Shown here: positions 1 to 7,485 of the stretch, piece by piece
Layout of the letters: each line of letters opens with the position of its first letter
Numbering within the stretch: the first letter of the stretch is position 1
Assembly (NCBI GenBank): GCA_964354365.1
Contig: CAYGZM010000045.1
Location: forward strand, 1-26,333
Source: CAYGZM01 sp964354365
Lineage (GTDB): Bacteria > Planctomycetota > Phycisphaerae > Sedimentisphaerales > Anaerobacaceae
DNA: 26,333 bases
Direction: 5' to 3'
Program-made: the position numbers and the translations under genes
The notes under the pieces: model-generated
Database searches by the model: none
Seen by the model: the letters and a program-made list of their open reading frames with translations, nothing else
Told to the model about the DNA's origin: nothing

Positions 1-2
1 TT

Positions 3-77
3 CCCGGCGAGATAACCATAGTTTTTGACCCAGTGTTCGAGGAAGAAGACGAGCCGGCAGGCCAAAACCCGTTGTAG
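3..77 (+). CDS. C-terminal end of a truncated CDS
   Basis: One frame stays open from the left edge for 24 codons and ends at TAG (75-77). The peptide begins PGEITIVFDPVF and has an acidic stretch (EEEDE) before its C-terminus. Such a short piece cannot be assigned to a family. It is listed because the open frame and hydrophobic/acidic composition look like a real C-terminus. It could be chance. Confidence 0.35.
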   Translation, partial: PGEITIVFDPVFEEEDEPAGQNPL

Positions 78-394
78 TGAAGACTTTCCTTGTTTTTGTG
101 CTGAAATCAACGATTTTGACCCCTAACTGCGGAAGCTGGGTTAGTGCCGCTTCTGTGTGCCACACCGACACTCTTCTGCTGAATATAGAGTAAAATTCCT
201 GATTGCTTCAAAGCTCTGTAGATATTTATCTACACCGACTATTGTGAATCTTTAGCTTCAGAGAGTCCCGTGGAATACCTCCGGCGTTCTGCGGTGCTGC
301 GTGTGAGAAAAGAAGGCCTCTATGCTTGGAATGCGACGCATGCTTGGGGGCCCCTCGCAACGTGGCGGCGGCATCGCACGGCTCGCCTCAAAGG
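78..394. other. Intergenic stretch without a recognisable gene
   Basis: This 317-base stretch lies between the partial CDS and the 3' end of the flavoprotein gene. The ORFs at 258-520 overlap each other on both strands, extend into the flavoprotein gene and show no family features, so I treat them as chance. I see no tRNA, strong terminator or repeat. Confidence 0.5.
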
Positions 395-970
395 CTACGT
401 GTTTATCTTCTTCAGGAGCCAGGCCATGTTTTGCCCGAGCTGTTGCATAGTCTGCAGGCCCTCTTCGTCGTTCTCGGCGTCGCCTTTTTTCAGGCCGAAG
501 CCCACATTCCAATAGGATGAGCCGGGGATTATCATCTCGCCGATCAGGAAGAAATGATTGATCGTGTCAAAGGCGTGAATTGCCCCCGCCCGGCGAACGG
601 CGACGATGGCGGCCCCGACCTTGCGCCTGAACATATTGTCGTTGGCCCTGGCGACCAGCCCTGCCCGGTCGATCAGGGCCTTTAGCTCGGCGCTGACGTC
701 GGCGAAATAGGTCGGGCTGGCCAAGATGATTCCGTCGGCATCGAACATTCTGGCGATATATTCATTCATTGCATCTTCGGTAACTGCGCATTTTCTGTCT
801 TTGTTGTCGAAGCATTTGTAGCAGGCGGTGCAGCCCCGGATTCGCTGGCCGGAAAGCTGAATCATCTCCGTTTCGATTTCCTGCCTTTGAAGCTCTTCGA
901 GCGCCTGGTTGATTAAGATGGCGGTATTGCCGTCCTTTCGAGCGCTGCCGTTAAAGGCCACAACCTTCAT
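395..970 (-). CDS. Iron-sulfur flavoprotein / NADPH-dependent FMN reductase family
   Basis: This 191-aa protein has a flavodoxin-like fold. It starts MKVVAFNGSARKDGNT, the phosphate loop that binds FMN. Cysteines at 47, 50, 53 and 61 form a CX2CX2CX7C pattern, the compact cluster motif of Isf-type iron-sulfur flavoproteins. The segment ILASPTYFADVSAELKALIDR (about 85-105) is the conserved flavin-ring region of this family. The expected role is cytoplasmic electron transfer or quinone/metal reduction with FMN and a 4Fe-4S cluster; the substrate cannot be read from sequence. I chose the ATG at 970 because GGAGG lies five bases upstream; an in-frame TTG at 982 is less likely. It is transcribed divergently from the DUF3616 gene. 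Confidence 0.85.
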   Translation of the reverse strand: MKVVAFNGSARKDGNTAILINQALEELQRQEIETEMIQLSGQRIRGCTACYKCFDNKDRKCAVTEDAMNEYIARMFDADGIILASPTYFADVSAELKALIDRAGLVARANDNMFRRKVGAAIVAVRRAGAIHAFDTINHFFLIGEMIIPGSSYWNVGFGLKKGDAENDEEGLQTMQQLGQNMAWLLKKINT

Positions 971-1142
971 ATTCGCCTCCAATTCTATGTGTCTGGTGGT
1001 TCTATTTGCGTATGCGGTGATTCTAATGCGTCATGGCAGTTTTTGCAAGATATCGGCCTGATTTTGGGCCTATTGGGGACTTGTAGGCACAGTTGCGGCA
1101 GGAGCGGCGAGGCGTCTCGAATACTGGGGGGAGATTTTTGCT

Positions 1143-1170
1143 TTGGCATTTACCGCCGGGGTGTTAGAGT
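1143..1170 (+). promoter_or_regulatory. Possible sigma70 promoter for the DUF3616 gene
   Basis: TTGGCA (1143-1148) and TAGAGT (1165-1170) are 16 bases apart, about 75 bases upstream of the DUF3616 start, in the divergent gap with the flavoprotein gene. The -10 match is only moderate. Confidence 0.3.
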
Positions 1171-1244
1171 CATTGGAAATGAGTCAATGAGTCGAACCGG
1201 GCCCACGGGGCAAGTCTTTGGATATACGTGAAAGGTGCTACGAA

Positions 1245-2342
1245 ATGAAAACTGCAGGCAAGATACTCCTTTTCATTATCTTTGGCTGCGGTGCTTGTGT
1301 TGCTGTCGAGGAGCAGCAGGAACGCAAGGTCCTCGTCTATCACGGCGCCAGCGACGCATCGGCTGCGGTTGCCGTGGGCGATGATATGTTTTTGATGGCT
1401 GACGACGAGAACAACATACTGCGGGTCTATAAGACGGACGGCGGATCGCCTGTCTATTCTTATGATGTCAGCGAGTTCCTGCAGATTGAGCAGGACCATC
1501 CGGAGGCGGATATCGAGGGCGTTACGAAGATCGGCGGCAGGATATACTGGATTACGTCCCACGGCAGAAATAAGGATGGCAAGCCTCGCCCGAGCCGCTA
1601 CCGATTCTTCGCCACCGACGTTGAGGTTAAGGATGGTAAGATAGCGATTCAGCCGGTGGGCAAGCCCTGCAAAACTCTTGTGCGCACGATGCTCGCAGTC
1701 AAGGCGCTGCGCGATTTGGGGTTGCACAAGGCGGCGGGACTTGGTTTGGCGGACCTCTCGAGGAAAGAGCTTGAGAAACTCGCCCCCAAGGATGAGGGCC
1801 TTAATATCGAGGGGCTTTGCGCCTCGTCCGATGGAAAAACGCTCTATATCGGGTTTCGAAATCCTCGGCCTGTTGATAAATCGACTCGCCGCGTCTGCGC
1901 CCTTGTTGTGCCGTTGAATAATCCAGCGCAGGTGATTGAGAATGGCGACACGCCTATCCTGGGTGAGCCAATGCTGTGGGACTTGAATGGTTTGGGTATT
2001 AGGTCTATGGAGTACTCGGCCTTCCACAGGGTGTATTTCGTTGTTGCGGGCAGCCCCGATGAAAGCCCGGAATTCGTGTTGTACCGATGGTCGGGCAAGG
2101 GCCAGGAGCAGCCGAAGCAGGTCAAGCAGTTGAGTCTGAGCAACTTCGGCCCGGAGGCGTTGATACCGTTTGGCAGTTCCGAGAGACTACTGCTGCTCAG
2201 CGACGATGGGACTTTGCCTGTCAGCGTGGCCGACAAATCTCAGTGTGCCGAGGGTGAGCTTAACGACGACGGCGCCTGCCCGAACAAATCCCTGCTGGAT
2301 CCAAATAGGAAAACCTTCCGAGCGATCTGGCTCAAGCCCTGA
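1245..2342 (+). CDS. Secreted DUF3616 domain-containing protein
   Basis: This 365-aa protein begins with a basic residue and a hydrophobic segment (KTAGKILLFIIFGCGACVAV), a probable Sec signal. The rest is a DUF3616 domain: a GASDASAAVAVGDDMFLMADDE start (split here as GASDASAAV then GDDMFLMADDE), then an IEGVTKIGGRIYWITSHGRN-like block, a LNIEGLC block and an FGPEAL block near the C-terminus. These repeat as blades of a likely beta-propeller. The family has no established activity; export to the periplasm is inferred. ATG at 1245 is preferred because AAAGGTG lies just upstream and it starts the signal peptide; the TTG at 1218 would put nine extra residues in front. The two Cys near the N-terminus do not form a standard lipobox. 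Confidence 0.8.
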   Translation: MKTAGKILLFIIFGCGACVAVEEQQERKVLVYHGASDASAAVAVGDDMFLMADDENNILRVYKTDGGSPVYSYDVSEFLQIEQDHPEADIEGVTKIGGRIYWITSHGRNKDGKPRPSRYRFFATDVEVKDGKIAIQPVGKPCKTLVRTMLAVKALRDLGLHKAAGLGLADLSRKELEKLAPKDEGLNIEGLCASSDGKTLYIGFRNPRPVDKSTRRVCALVVPLNNPAQVIENGDTPILGEPMLWDLNGLGIRSMEYSAFHRVYFVVAGSPDESPEFVLYRWSGKGQEQPKQVKQLSLSNFGPEALIPFGSSERLLLLSDDGTLPVSVADKSQCAEGELNDDGACPNKSLLDPNRKTFRAIWLKP

Positions 2343-2605
2343 CGGCTTGTCAGTGGGGGGCAGGGGCGGCTTTGTCGTGTCCGCGGGGTGTCGATTGACT
2401 TCAATTCGTGGCAGCGCAGATGCGGATATGCGCAAATCACTCCGTGTTCCGGCTTGGGAATCGCCTCGCTTCGGTGCGAAATTCACAGCCCTGCGTTAAG
2501 AAAAACAATCCAACTGCAGCCGTGGCTGAATTTGCGTAAGCACTTTTGATTGCGTAGATTAGGACAGTGTCGGTGACAGTCCCATAACAAAATCTTTAAG
2601 AATCT
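2343..2605. other. Intergenic region upstream of the division cluster
   Basis: No credible gene lies here; the ORFs crossing 2170-2499 are out-of-frame extensions over the DUF3616 3' end. The only structure seen is a short imperfect hairpin at 2562-2582 (GGAC/GTCC outer arms, TGTC/GACA inner arms, GGT loop). It has no U-run after it, so it is a weak terminator candidate. The stretch continues into the MraZ operator and promoter. Confidence 0.5.
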
Positions 2606-2620
2606 TGGGAAAAAGTGGGT
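2606..2620 (+). promoter_or_regulatory. MraZ operator (two TGGGN boxes)
   Basis: TGGGA (2606-2610) and TGGGT (2616-2620) are separated by exactly five bases. This is the spacing of the TGGGN repeats bound by MraZ upstream of mraZ in Escherichia coli. The pair lies seven bases before the -35 box of the mraZ promoter, so autoregulation of the cluster by MraZ is likely. E. coli has three boxes; the third position here is degenerate. Confidence 0.65.
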
Positions 2621-2627
2621 TCGGCTG

Positions 2628-2655
2628 TTGACGCAGTGGTAGAAAATGGTAGAAT
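2628..2655 (+). promoter_or_regulatory. sigma70-type promoter of the dcw cluster
   Basis: TTGACG (2628-2633) and TAGAAT (2650-2655) are 16 bases apart. Initiation would fall near 2662, giving a leader of about 30 bases before the mraZ ATG at 2691. It is the best promoter match upstream of the cluster and sits directly downstream of the MraZ boxes. Confidence 0.65.
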
Positions 2656-2690
2656 TGCCCACATATAGTTAGCTAAGTGGGACAGATGCC

Positions 2691-3164
2691 ATGTTGTTAC
2701 TAACAGGCGAATATCAGCACGTTGTCGATGATAAGGGCAGAGTCCTCGTCTCGAACAAGCTCAGAAGCCAGATAGACGCCGATGAGCACGGCAGCAACTT
2801 TTACCTCATCCTCGGCGCCAACGGCATACTGTGCTTGTATCCTGAGAAGTACTTTGAGCACATCGCCCTTGCCGTGGCGCCTGGAGCGGCTGCGCCGGAT
2901 GAGGCGGTGGCGTTCGAGCGTATGAGTTTTGCTCTTGCCAGCAAGATTGAGCTGGATGCCCAGGGCCGATTGCTTCTGAATGAGAAACTGCGAAAGAGAG
3001 CCGGGCTGAAGGACCAAATCACGCTCATCGGCGTCAGAGACCACATTGAGTTGTGGAACAGTGAGAGCTGGGAGCAGTATCTCTCGGACCACATGCCCCA
3101 GTATCAAAAGCAGATGTCCCAGGCAAGGCAGATTGTCTTGCAGAACCAGAACGAAGACCTTTAA
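2691..3164 (+). CDS. mraZ: Transcriptional regulator MraZ
   Basis: This 157-aa protein has the two AbrB-like (SpoVT/AbrB superfamily) half-domains of MraZ. The first carries VDDKGRVLVSNKLR (about 12-25) and the second ELDAQGRLLLNEKLR (about 87-101). The paired D-x-x-G-R motifs are the family signature. The ending ELWNSESWEQYL is also typical. MraZ forms ring oligomers that bind TGGGN repeats and regulate the dcw operon, and such boxes are present upstream. It heads the cluster, as in most bacteria. Length is slightly above the usual 140-150 aa. Confidence 0.96.
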   Translation: MLLLTGEYQHVVDDKGRVLVSNKLRSQIDADEHGSNFYLILGANGILCLYPEKYFEHIALAVAPGAAAPDEAVAFERMSFALASKIELDAQGRLLLNEKLRKRAGLKDQITLIGVRDHIELWNSESWEQYLSDHMPQYQKQMSQARQIVLQNQNEDL

Positions 3165-3184
3165 CACTTGGAGTGGGAGGCAGA

Positions 3185-3394
3185 ATGATTGAAGCTGATT
3201 CGAACCATTGTCGAATTGTAGCCGAAAGTCTGGCCGGCAAAAGGGAGGTTGACGAGCGGACCTTTGCCTCGCTGGCGGTTCTTGGTGAACGATTGGAGCG
3301 GCTGAAGGCACGTAACGAGATGTTCTCCGGCATAGCTTTCTCGCGGCCCGTGGAAAAACTCCAGATTTCCAGATGCGCCATAACCGTCGGCTGA
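3185..3394 (+). CDS. Small hypothetical protein between mraZ and rsmH
   Basis: This 69-aa ORF starts at ATG 3185, four bases after GGGAGG, a strong ribosome binding site. It lies 20 bases after mraZ. The product is soluble, with a charged, probably helical centre (EVDERTFASLAVLGERLERL, about 22-41) and no membrane segment. I do not recognise it. Its place in the cluster and its good RBS argue for a real gene. A GTG at 3173 in the same frame is a weaker start. A role in division is only suggested by position. Confidence 0.55.
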   Translation: MIEADSNHCRIVAESLAGKREVDERTFASLAVLGERLERLKARNEMFSGIAFSRPVEKLQISRCAITVG

Positions 3395-3474
3395 GAGGTT
3401 GGCCGCCATGTGTTGAATATTGCGGCAAATTCCGGCAGCCGGGTTTTTGACCCGATATACGCGATACGATAAAC

Positions 3475-4380
3475 GTGAATGGTTCGACAGTAGAGCATAT
3501 TCCGGTCCTTGCGAGGACCTTGGCCGAACAGATAAACTTACCGCCGGATGGGGTGATGGTCGATGCGACCATTGGACACGGAGGTCATAGTTTTCTGTTC
3601 GGCAGAACGTTGGGCCCCGATGGAGTCATTGTCGGGCTGGACGTGGATGAGGACGCCATCCTAAGGGCCCAATCGAAATTGGTCGACCTTGAATGTAAGG
3701 TAGTCATAGTCCGTTCGAACTTTGCCCAAATCTCCCGTCAGCTCCACGACCAAGGCATAGAACAGGCCGATTTCATTCTGGCGGATCTGGGCCTCTGCTC
3801 GGCACAGTTGATGGATGCGGACACCGGGCTCAGTTTCCAGGCAAATATGGCTCTGGATATGAGAATTGACAAAAGATTAAAGACCACTGCTGCCGATATA
3901 GTCAATGAAGCGGACGAAAAGTTTTTGGCCGATTTGATTTATGGATTTGGCCAGGACAGGGCCTCGCGACGTATTGCACGTTTCATCGTCCGGCACCGTG
4001 TGAATGAGCCTATTACCACGACCGGACAACTGGCCGCAATAGTCTGCAAGGCGCTGGCCCGGCCTGAGCGCAAGCAGAGAAGCAGGATACATCCGGCCAC
4101 AAGAACTTTTCAGGCGCTGAGAATTGCAGTCAACAATGAGCTGGAAAACCTCAAAGAGCTGCTCGCTTCGGCGCCAAGTCTGCTGAAGAGAAACGGCTGG
4201 ATAGCCATAATCAGCTACCACAGCCTCGAAGATGGATTGGTCAAGCGCAGCTTCAAGCAGTGCGAAAAAGACAATATCTACAGGATCATCACGAAGAAGC
4301 CGATTGTGCCCACAAGGGCCGAAATTGCCGAGAATCGGCGGGCAAGGAGTGCAAAACTGAGGATCGCTCGAAAAGCGTAG
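3475..4380 (+). CDS. rsmH: 16S rRNA (cytosine-1402-N4)-methyltransferase RsmH
   Basis: This 301-aa protein matches RsmH (MraW) along its length. HIPVL occurs at the N-terminus, the SAM-binding loop is VDATIGHGGHS (about 24-34), and IVGLDVDEDAI is the acidic ribose-binding strand. A DLG-x-x-S-x-QL block followed by GLSF and ALDMRID corresponds to the family's DLGVSSPQL...DMRMD. HPATRTFQALRIAVNNEL and SYHSLEDGLVKRSF complete the signature. It methylates N4 of C1402 in the 16S rRNA decoding centre using SAM. The start is GTG 3475; a stop lies just upstream in frame and the RBS is poor, so translation may depend on the upstream ORF. The catalytic loop reads LGLCSAQL, slightly divergent from the usual LGVSSPQL. 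Confidence 0.95.
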   Translation: MNGSTVEHIPVLARTLAEQINLPPDGVMVDATIGHGGHSFLFGRTLGPDGVIVGLDVDEDAILRAQSKLVDLECKVVIVRSNFAQISRQLHDQGIEQADFILADLGLCSAQLMDADTGLSFQANMALDMRIDKRLKTTAADIVNEADEKFLADLIYGFGQDRASRRIARFIVRHRVNEPITTTGQLAAIVCKALARPERKQRSRIHPATRTFQALRIAVNNELENLKELLASAPSLLKRNGWIAIISYHSLEDGLVKRSFKQCEKDNIYRIITKKPIVPTRAEIAENRRARSAKLRIARKA

Positions 4381-4441
4381 TATCCTCGTTGGTGGATTGG
4401 AATCGATAAATCAAGGGACATTTGTGTAAGGGAGTTCTGCC

Positions 4442-5395
4442 ATGACTTCAGACGCCAAGATTGGATTGCTGTTAGGTTTGGTTTTCATATTTATCATCGC
4501 GTTCATTATCAACGGCCTGCCGAAACTCCGCGGCCAGACGGACAGCAATGAGCTGACCACGAATATGGTAAGAAACGACCCTCCGGGGCTTGGCGCCTGG
4601 GAACGCAGGGCCGACGAGGTTCTCAATCCTCCACCGCAGATGCCGCAGCGCTCCGCTGAGCAGCAGCGCCTTTTGTTTGACCCGGCTCACACCTTTGCTG
4701 CAGATGATGCCAATATTCGCTATACAGCCCCACTTATGAATGGCATTATCGGGCGGCAAAACACTGCTGAAAATGCGATCGGGCCGATTGGCCCGGTATT
4801 GGTTGGCGGTGAAAAGCAGTCTGTCAGCCCGCCTTTGGCGCCAAATGATAGACAAACAGAACCGAAGACTACCGAGTTGAAAACCACAGATTCTCTGCGG
4901 CCCACCGATCCCGTTAAGCCCATAACGCCTTCCGGACTCAAGACTTACGTTGTAAGCACTGGTGATACCCTGGCGACCATAGCGAAAAAGTTCTATGGTC
5001 CCGAAGAGGGCAATAGAAGGGCGAATGTTACCAGGATATTCGAGGCTAATCGCAGGCTGCTCAAGTCCGCCGACGCGATTTTTGTGGGGCAGGAGATTGT
5101 TATTCCGGCCCTGCCAGCCGTGGCTTCCGGCAAGGCCCCGAGCAGCGGTCCGTTGTCGGGTCCATTGTTTGAGCCGGTCAAGTCCATAAGCCAAAAAAAT
5201 CTTTCGGCCGGCGCAGAAAGTAAGGAGTCGGGGCGGTTCTACGTCGTGAAAGAGGGCGATAGCCTGTGGAAAATCTCCGCTGAACAGCTCGGAAACGGCA
5301 TTCGCTACAAGGAAATCAGCACGCTCAACGCCGGCGCCATGACCAGCGCGGATGACCTGAGCGTCGGGCTGCGTTTGAAGATACCGCCCAAGTGA
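4442..5395 (+). CDS. Membrane-anchored protein with two LysM domains
   Basis: This 317-aa protein has one N-terminal transmembrane segment (about 7-26, GLLLGLVFIFIIAFIING), a long proline-rich disordered linker (about 35-165), and two LysM domains. The first (about 167-220) starts TYVVSTGDTLATIAKKFYG; the second (about 265-316) starts FYVVKEGDSLWKISAEQLG and reaches the C-terminus. LysM binds the glycan strands of peptidoglycan, so this is probably a periplasmic wall-binding protein tethered to the inner membrane. The ATG at 4442 has AAGGGAG upstream. Its place between rsmH and ftsL is unusual for a dcw cluster and suggests a septal role, perhaps targeting. No catalytic domain is visible. Confidence 0.85.
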   Translation: MTSDAKIGLLLGLVFIFIIAFIINGLPKLRGQTDSNELTTNMVRNDPPGLGAWERRADEVLNPPPQMPQRSAEQQRLLFDPAHTFAADDANIRYTAPLMNGIIGRQNTAENAIGPIGPVLVGGEKQSVSPPLAPNDRQTEPKTTELKTTDSLRPTDPVKPITPSGLKTYVVSTGDTLATIAKKFYGPEEGNRRANVTRIFEANRRLLKSADAIFVGQEIVIPALPAVASGKAPSSGPLSGPLFEPVKSISQKNLSAGAESKESGRFYVVKEGDSLWKISAEQLGNGIRYKEISTLNAGAMTSADDLSVGLRLKIPPK

Positions 5396-5465
5396 AAGAA
5401 TCGCGGCTTGTTTGAGTGGTGAATCACGCCCGGCCGCAACTGGCAGGGCGGGCGGGTGGAATGTG

Positions 5466-5678
5466 ATGTCCCGGTTTCGTTTTGTTTTCGTCGTTTTCTA
5501 TTTCACGGGCATTTTGATTCTCGCCGTCTATCTGCGCAGTCTCAATAACCGCATTTTCTACGAGCTTTCGCTGGAAACCGACGAACAGGAACGCCTCAAC
5601 GAGGAACTTGGGGATAAACAATTGCGGCTGGAAAGGCTCATTAACCCGACTGCTGTCTCGGAGAGGCTTGAAGAGTAG
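5466..5678 (+). CDS. ftsL: FtsL/DivIC-like cell division protein
   Basis: This 70-aa bitopic protein has a basic N-terminus (MSRFRF), one transmembrane segment (about 6-24) and a coiled coil (about 28-62) ending LRLERLINPTAVSERLEE. FtsL/DivIC proteins have the same plan, with the coil followed by a motif near an N-P pair. FtsL with FtsB recruits and activates FtsW-FtsI at the septum. The position between rsmH and ftsI is the canonical ftsL position. I chose ATG 5466 because it directly precedes the basic/TM segment; an earlier TTG at 5412 would add a low-complexity leader. Sequence similarity in this family is always low, so the call rests on architecture and context. Confidence 0.75.
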   Translation: MSRFRFVFVVFYFTGILILAVYLRSLNNRIFYELSLETDEQERLNEELGDKQLRLERLINPTAVSERLEE

Positions 5679-5686
5679 CCGTTGGC

Positions 5687-5722
5687 GGAGGCGAAATGCG
5701 ACAGGCTGTACACTAATCATTG
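5687..5722 (+). promoter_or_regulatory. RBS and 6-codon leader ORF ahead of ftsI
   Basis: GGAGG (5687-5691) is followed after four bases by ATG 5696. That frame encodes M-R-Q-A-V-H and stops at TAA (5714-5716). The next in-frame start is TTG 5720, the ftsI start, which has no RBS at normal distance. Either ribosomes terminate and reinitiate on ftsI, or the TAA is a nonsense change or sequence error and the native ftsI start is ATG 5696. Confidence 0.5.
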
Positions 5723-7435
5723 GATATAACGGTCAAAGAATTGAGAATTGTCCGAATTACCACCTGTTTCCTGCTGCTCTTGATTGTGGCGTTTGTGGCC
5801 CTGGCGGCACGGTGTTTCTACCTTCAGCATTTCAAAAGCGACTATTACATCGCCCGCTGCATCAGGCAGCAGCGGGCGAATTGCCCCGAAAAGCCGCGAC
5901 GCGGCACAGTTTTCGACAGTCGGGGCAGGGTGCTTGCCGCCAGTAACGGAATCCAGGTCGTTACAGTTGAGCCTCGAATCGTAAAAAACCCCGACGACGC
6001 AGCGACCAGGCTGGCGCCGATTGTCGAGATGGACCCGCATGAAATCCGCACGCTGATCACGGAAAGCGGCAATCCGGGCTACGCCAAGATCAAGTCCGGC
6101 GTCGATCCCAATCAGTGCAGGGAAGCAAGAAGAATTAACGGCGTCGGCATCGAGTCTGATTGGCTCAGACACTATCCGCTGGGACGCCTCACGGCCACTA
6201 TCGTCGGTTTCACAAGCGCCGACGATCGCGGTCTTGAGGGTCTTGAGCTGCAGTACGACAAGCAGTTGAAAGGTTCAGCCGCACGGAATATATTCTTTGC
6301 CGACGTGGCCCGCAGACCCATTCGACTAAAGCAGGAAGAGGGGGTTTTGCGGGACGGCGTAGGGATCATTCTGACGCTCGATGCCACCATCCAGAAGTTT
6401 GTCCGAGATGAGCTTGTAAAGCAGTACGAGAAGTATCAGGCCGAGGCGGCTGTAGCGGTTGTGGCCGATCCAAAGACCGGGGCCATTCTGGCAATGGTCT
6501 CTCTGCCTGATTTCGACCCGCTCGAAGCCGGCACGACCGACCCGAACTATTTTCGCAGCCGAGTGATAACCGACTGGTTCGAGCCGGGCAGCGTTATAAA
6601 GCCCGTCGTTATGGCCATCGCGCTCGACGCCGGCGCTGTCAAAAAGGATGAGCAGATATTCTGCGAGAACGGCAGCTATGGCGGCAAGGGCTTTGGGCGG
6701 ATTAGCGAATATCGCGGGGGGTTCGGTGATTTGACGCCCCGCGAAATTCTGGTTAAGTCAAGCAATATAGGGATGGCCAAGGTTGGGCAGAGGCTCGGCA
6801 AAGAGAAACTGCACAACGGTCTTAGGCTCTTCGGTTTCGGTGAAAAGACAGGGATTGAATTGCCCGGCGAGGTTGACGGACTCTTACGGCCCCTGCAAAA
6901 GTGGGACGGATTCAGCGAGACCCGCGTCCCCTTTGGCCAGGAAATCTGTGTAACCGCGCTGCAGCTCGTTCGCGCCTTCTGCATACTGGCCAACGGCGGA
7001 CGGGTGATTCGCCCGTATATAGTCAAGGCAATTGTCGAAGATGACGGCCGGATCACCAGCCTGAAACGTCCGCAGCCGCCTGTAGGCTACATCGTCAAGC
7101 CCGAAATTGCCAGATGGGTCGTATCCGACGCGATGGTCGGCGTCATAAATGAGGGCACCGGAAAGAGAGCCAAGCTGGAGAAATGGCAGGTATTTGGCAA
7201 AACAGGGACCGCCAATATCGCCAAGCAGGGCGAGCGCGGCTATTCCGACAGCGATTACATTGCCTCTTTTGTATGCGGCGCCCCAGCCGACGACCCGGCC
7301 ATAGTTGTCCTTGTTTCGATCCGCAAGCCCAAAAAGAGCCTGGGAATAGGCTACACCGGCGGCGTTGTTGCATCGCCCGTCGCCGCCAATATAATTGACA
7401 AGACGCTTGCCTACATCGAGAAACTAAAAGGCTAA
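5720..7435 (+). CDS. ftsI: Septal peptidoglycan transpeptidase FtsI (PBP3, class B PBP)
   Basis: This 571-aa class B penicillin-binding protein has a transmembrane anchor (about 14-33), a pedestal/dimerisation domain beginning RRGTVFDSRGRVLA (about 60-72), and a transpeptidase domain. The active-site motifs are all present: S-x-x-K as SVIK with nucleophile Ser291, S-x-N as Ser347-Ser348-Asn349, and K-T-G at 494-496. It crosslinks stem peptides at the division septum, working with FtsW and the FtsL complex. There are no PASTA domains; length is near E. coli FtsI (588 aa). The start is TTG 5720 because a TAA lies two codons before it; see the leader ORF entry. It follows ftsL by 41 bases. FtsI is separated from PBP2 by context here: it is in the dcw cluster, next to rsmH and ftsL. 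Confidence 0.93.
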   Translation: MDITVKELRIVRITTCFLLLLIVAFVALAARCFYLQHFKSDYYIARCIRQQRANCPEKPRRGTVFDSRGRVLAASNGIQVVTVEPRIVKNPDDAATRLAPIVEMDPHEIRTLITESGNPGYAKIKSGVDPNQCREARRINGVGIESDWLRHYPLGRLTATIVGFTSADDRGLEGLELQYDKQLKGSAARNIFFADVARRPIRLKQEEGVLRDGVGIILTLDATIQKFVRDELVKQYEKYQAEAAVAVVADPKTGAILAMVSLPDFDPLEAGTTDPNYFRSRVITDWFEPGSVIKPVVMAIALDAGAVKKDEQIFCENGSYGGKGFGRISEYRGGFGDLTPREILVKSSNIGMAKVGQRLGKEKLHNGLRLFGFGEKTGIELPGEVDGLLRPLQKWDGFSETRVPFGQEICVTALQLVRAFCILANGGRVIRPYIVKAIVEDDGRITSLKRPQPPVGYIVKPEIARWVVSDAMVGVINEGTGKRAKLEKWQVFGKTGTANIAKQGERGYSDSDYIASFVCGAPADDPAIVVLVSIRKPKKSLGIGYTGGVVASPVAANIIDKTLAYIEKLKG

Positions 7436-7485
7436 GCGTCCTGCGTTCGGGGAGGTCCGCTACAGCAAAGTGGGATACCGGAAAG

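Noticed and set aside
989..1231. 80-aa plus-strand ORF upstream of the DUF3616 gene
   Set aside because: It occupies the divergent promoter region, its residues are low in hydrophobic core pattern, and it overlaps the next gene's leader.
1170..2027. 285-aa minus-strand ORF opposite the DUF3616 gene
   Set aside because: It mirrors a gene with clear family motifs, has no motifs of its own and shows the usual antisense-shadow composition.
2700..3572. 290-aa minus-strand ORF across mraZ
   Set aside because: It covers mraZ, the small ORF and the rsmH start; its residues are an antisense reading of MraZ.
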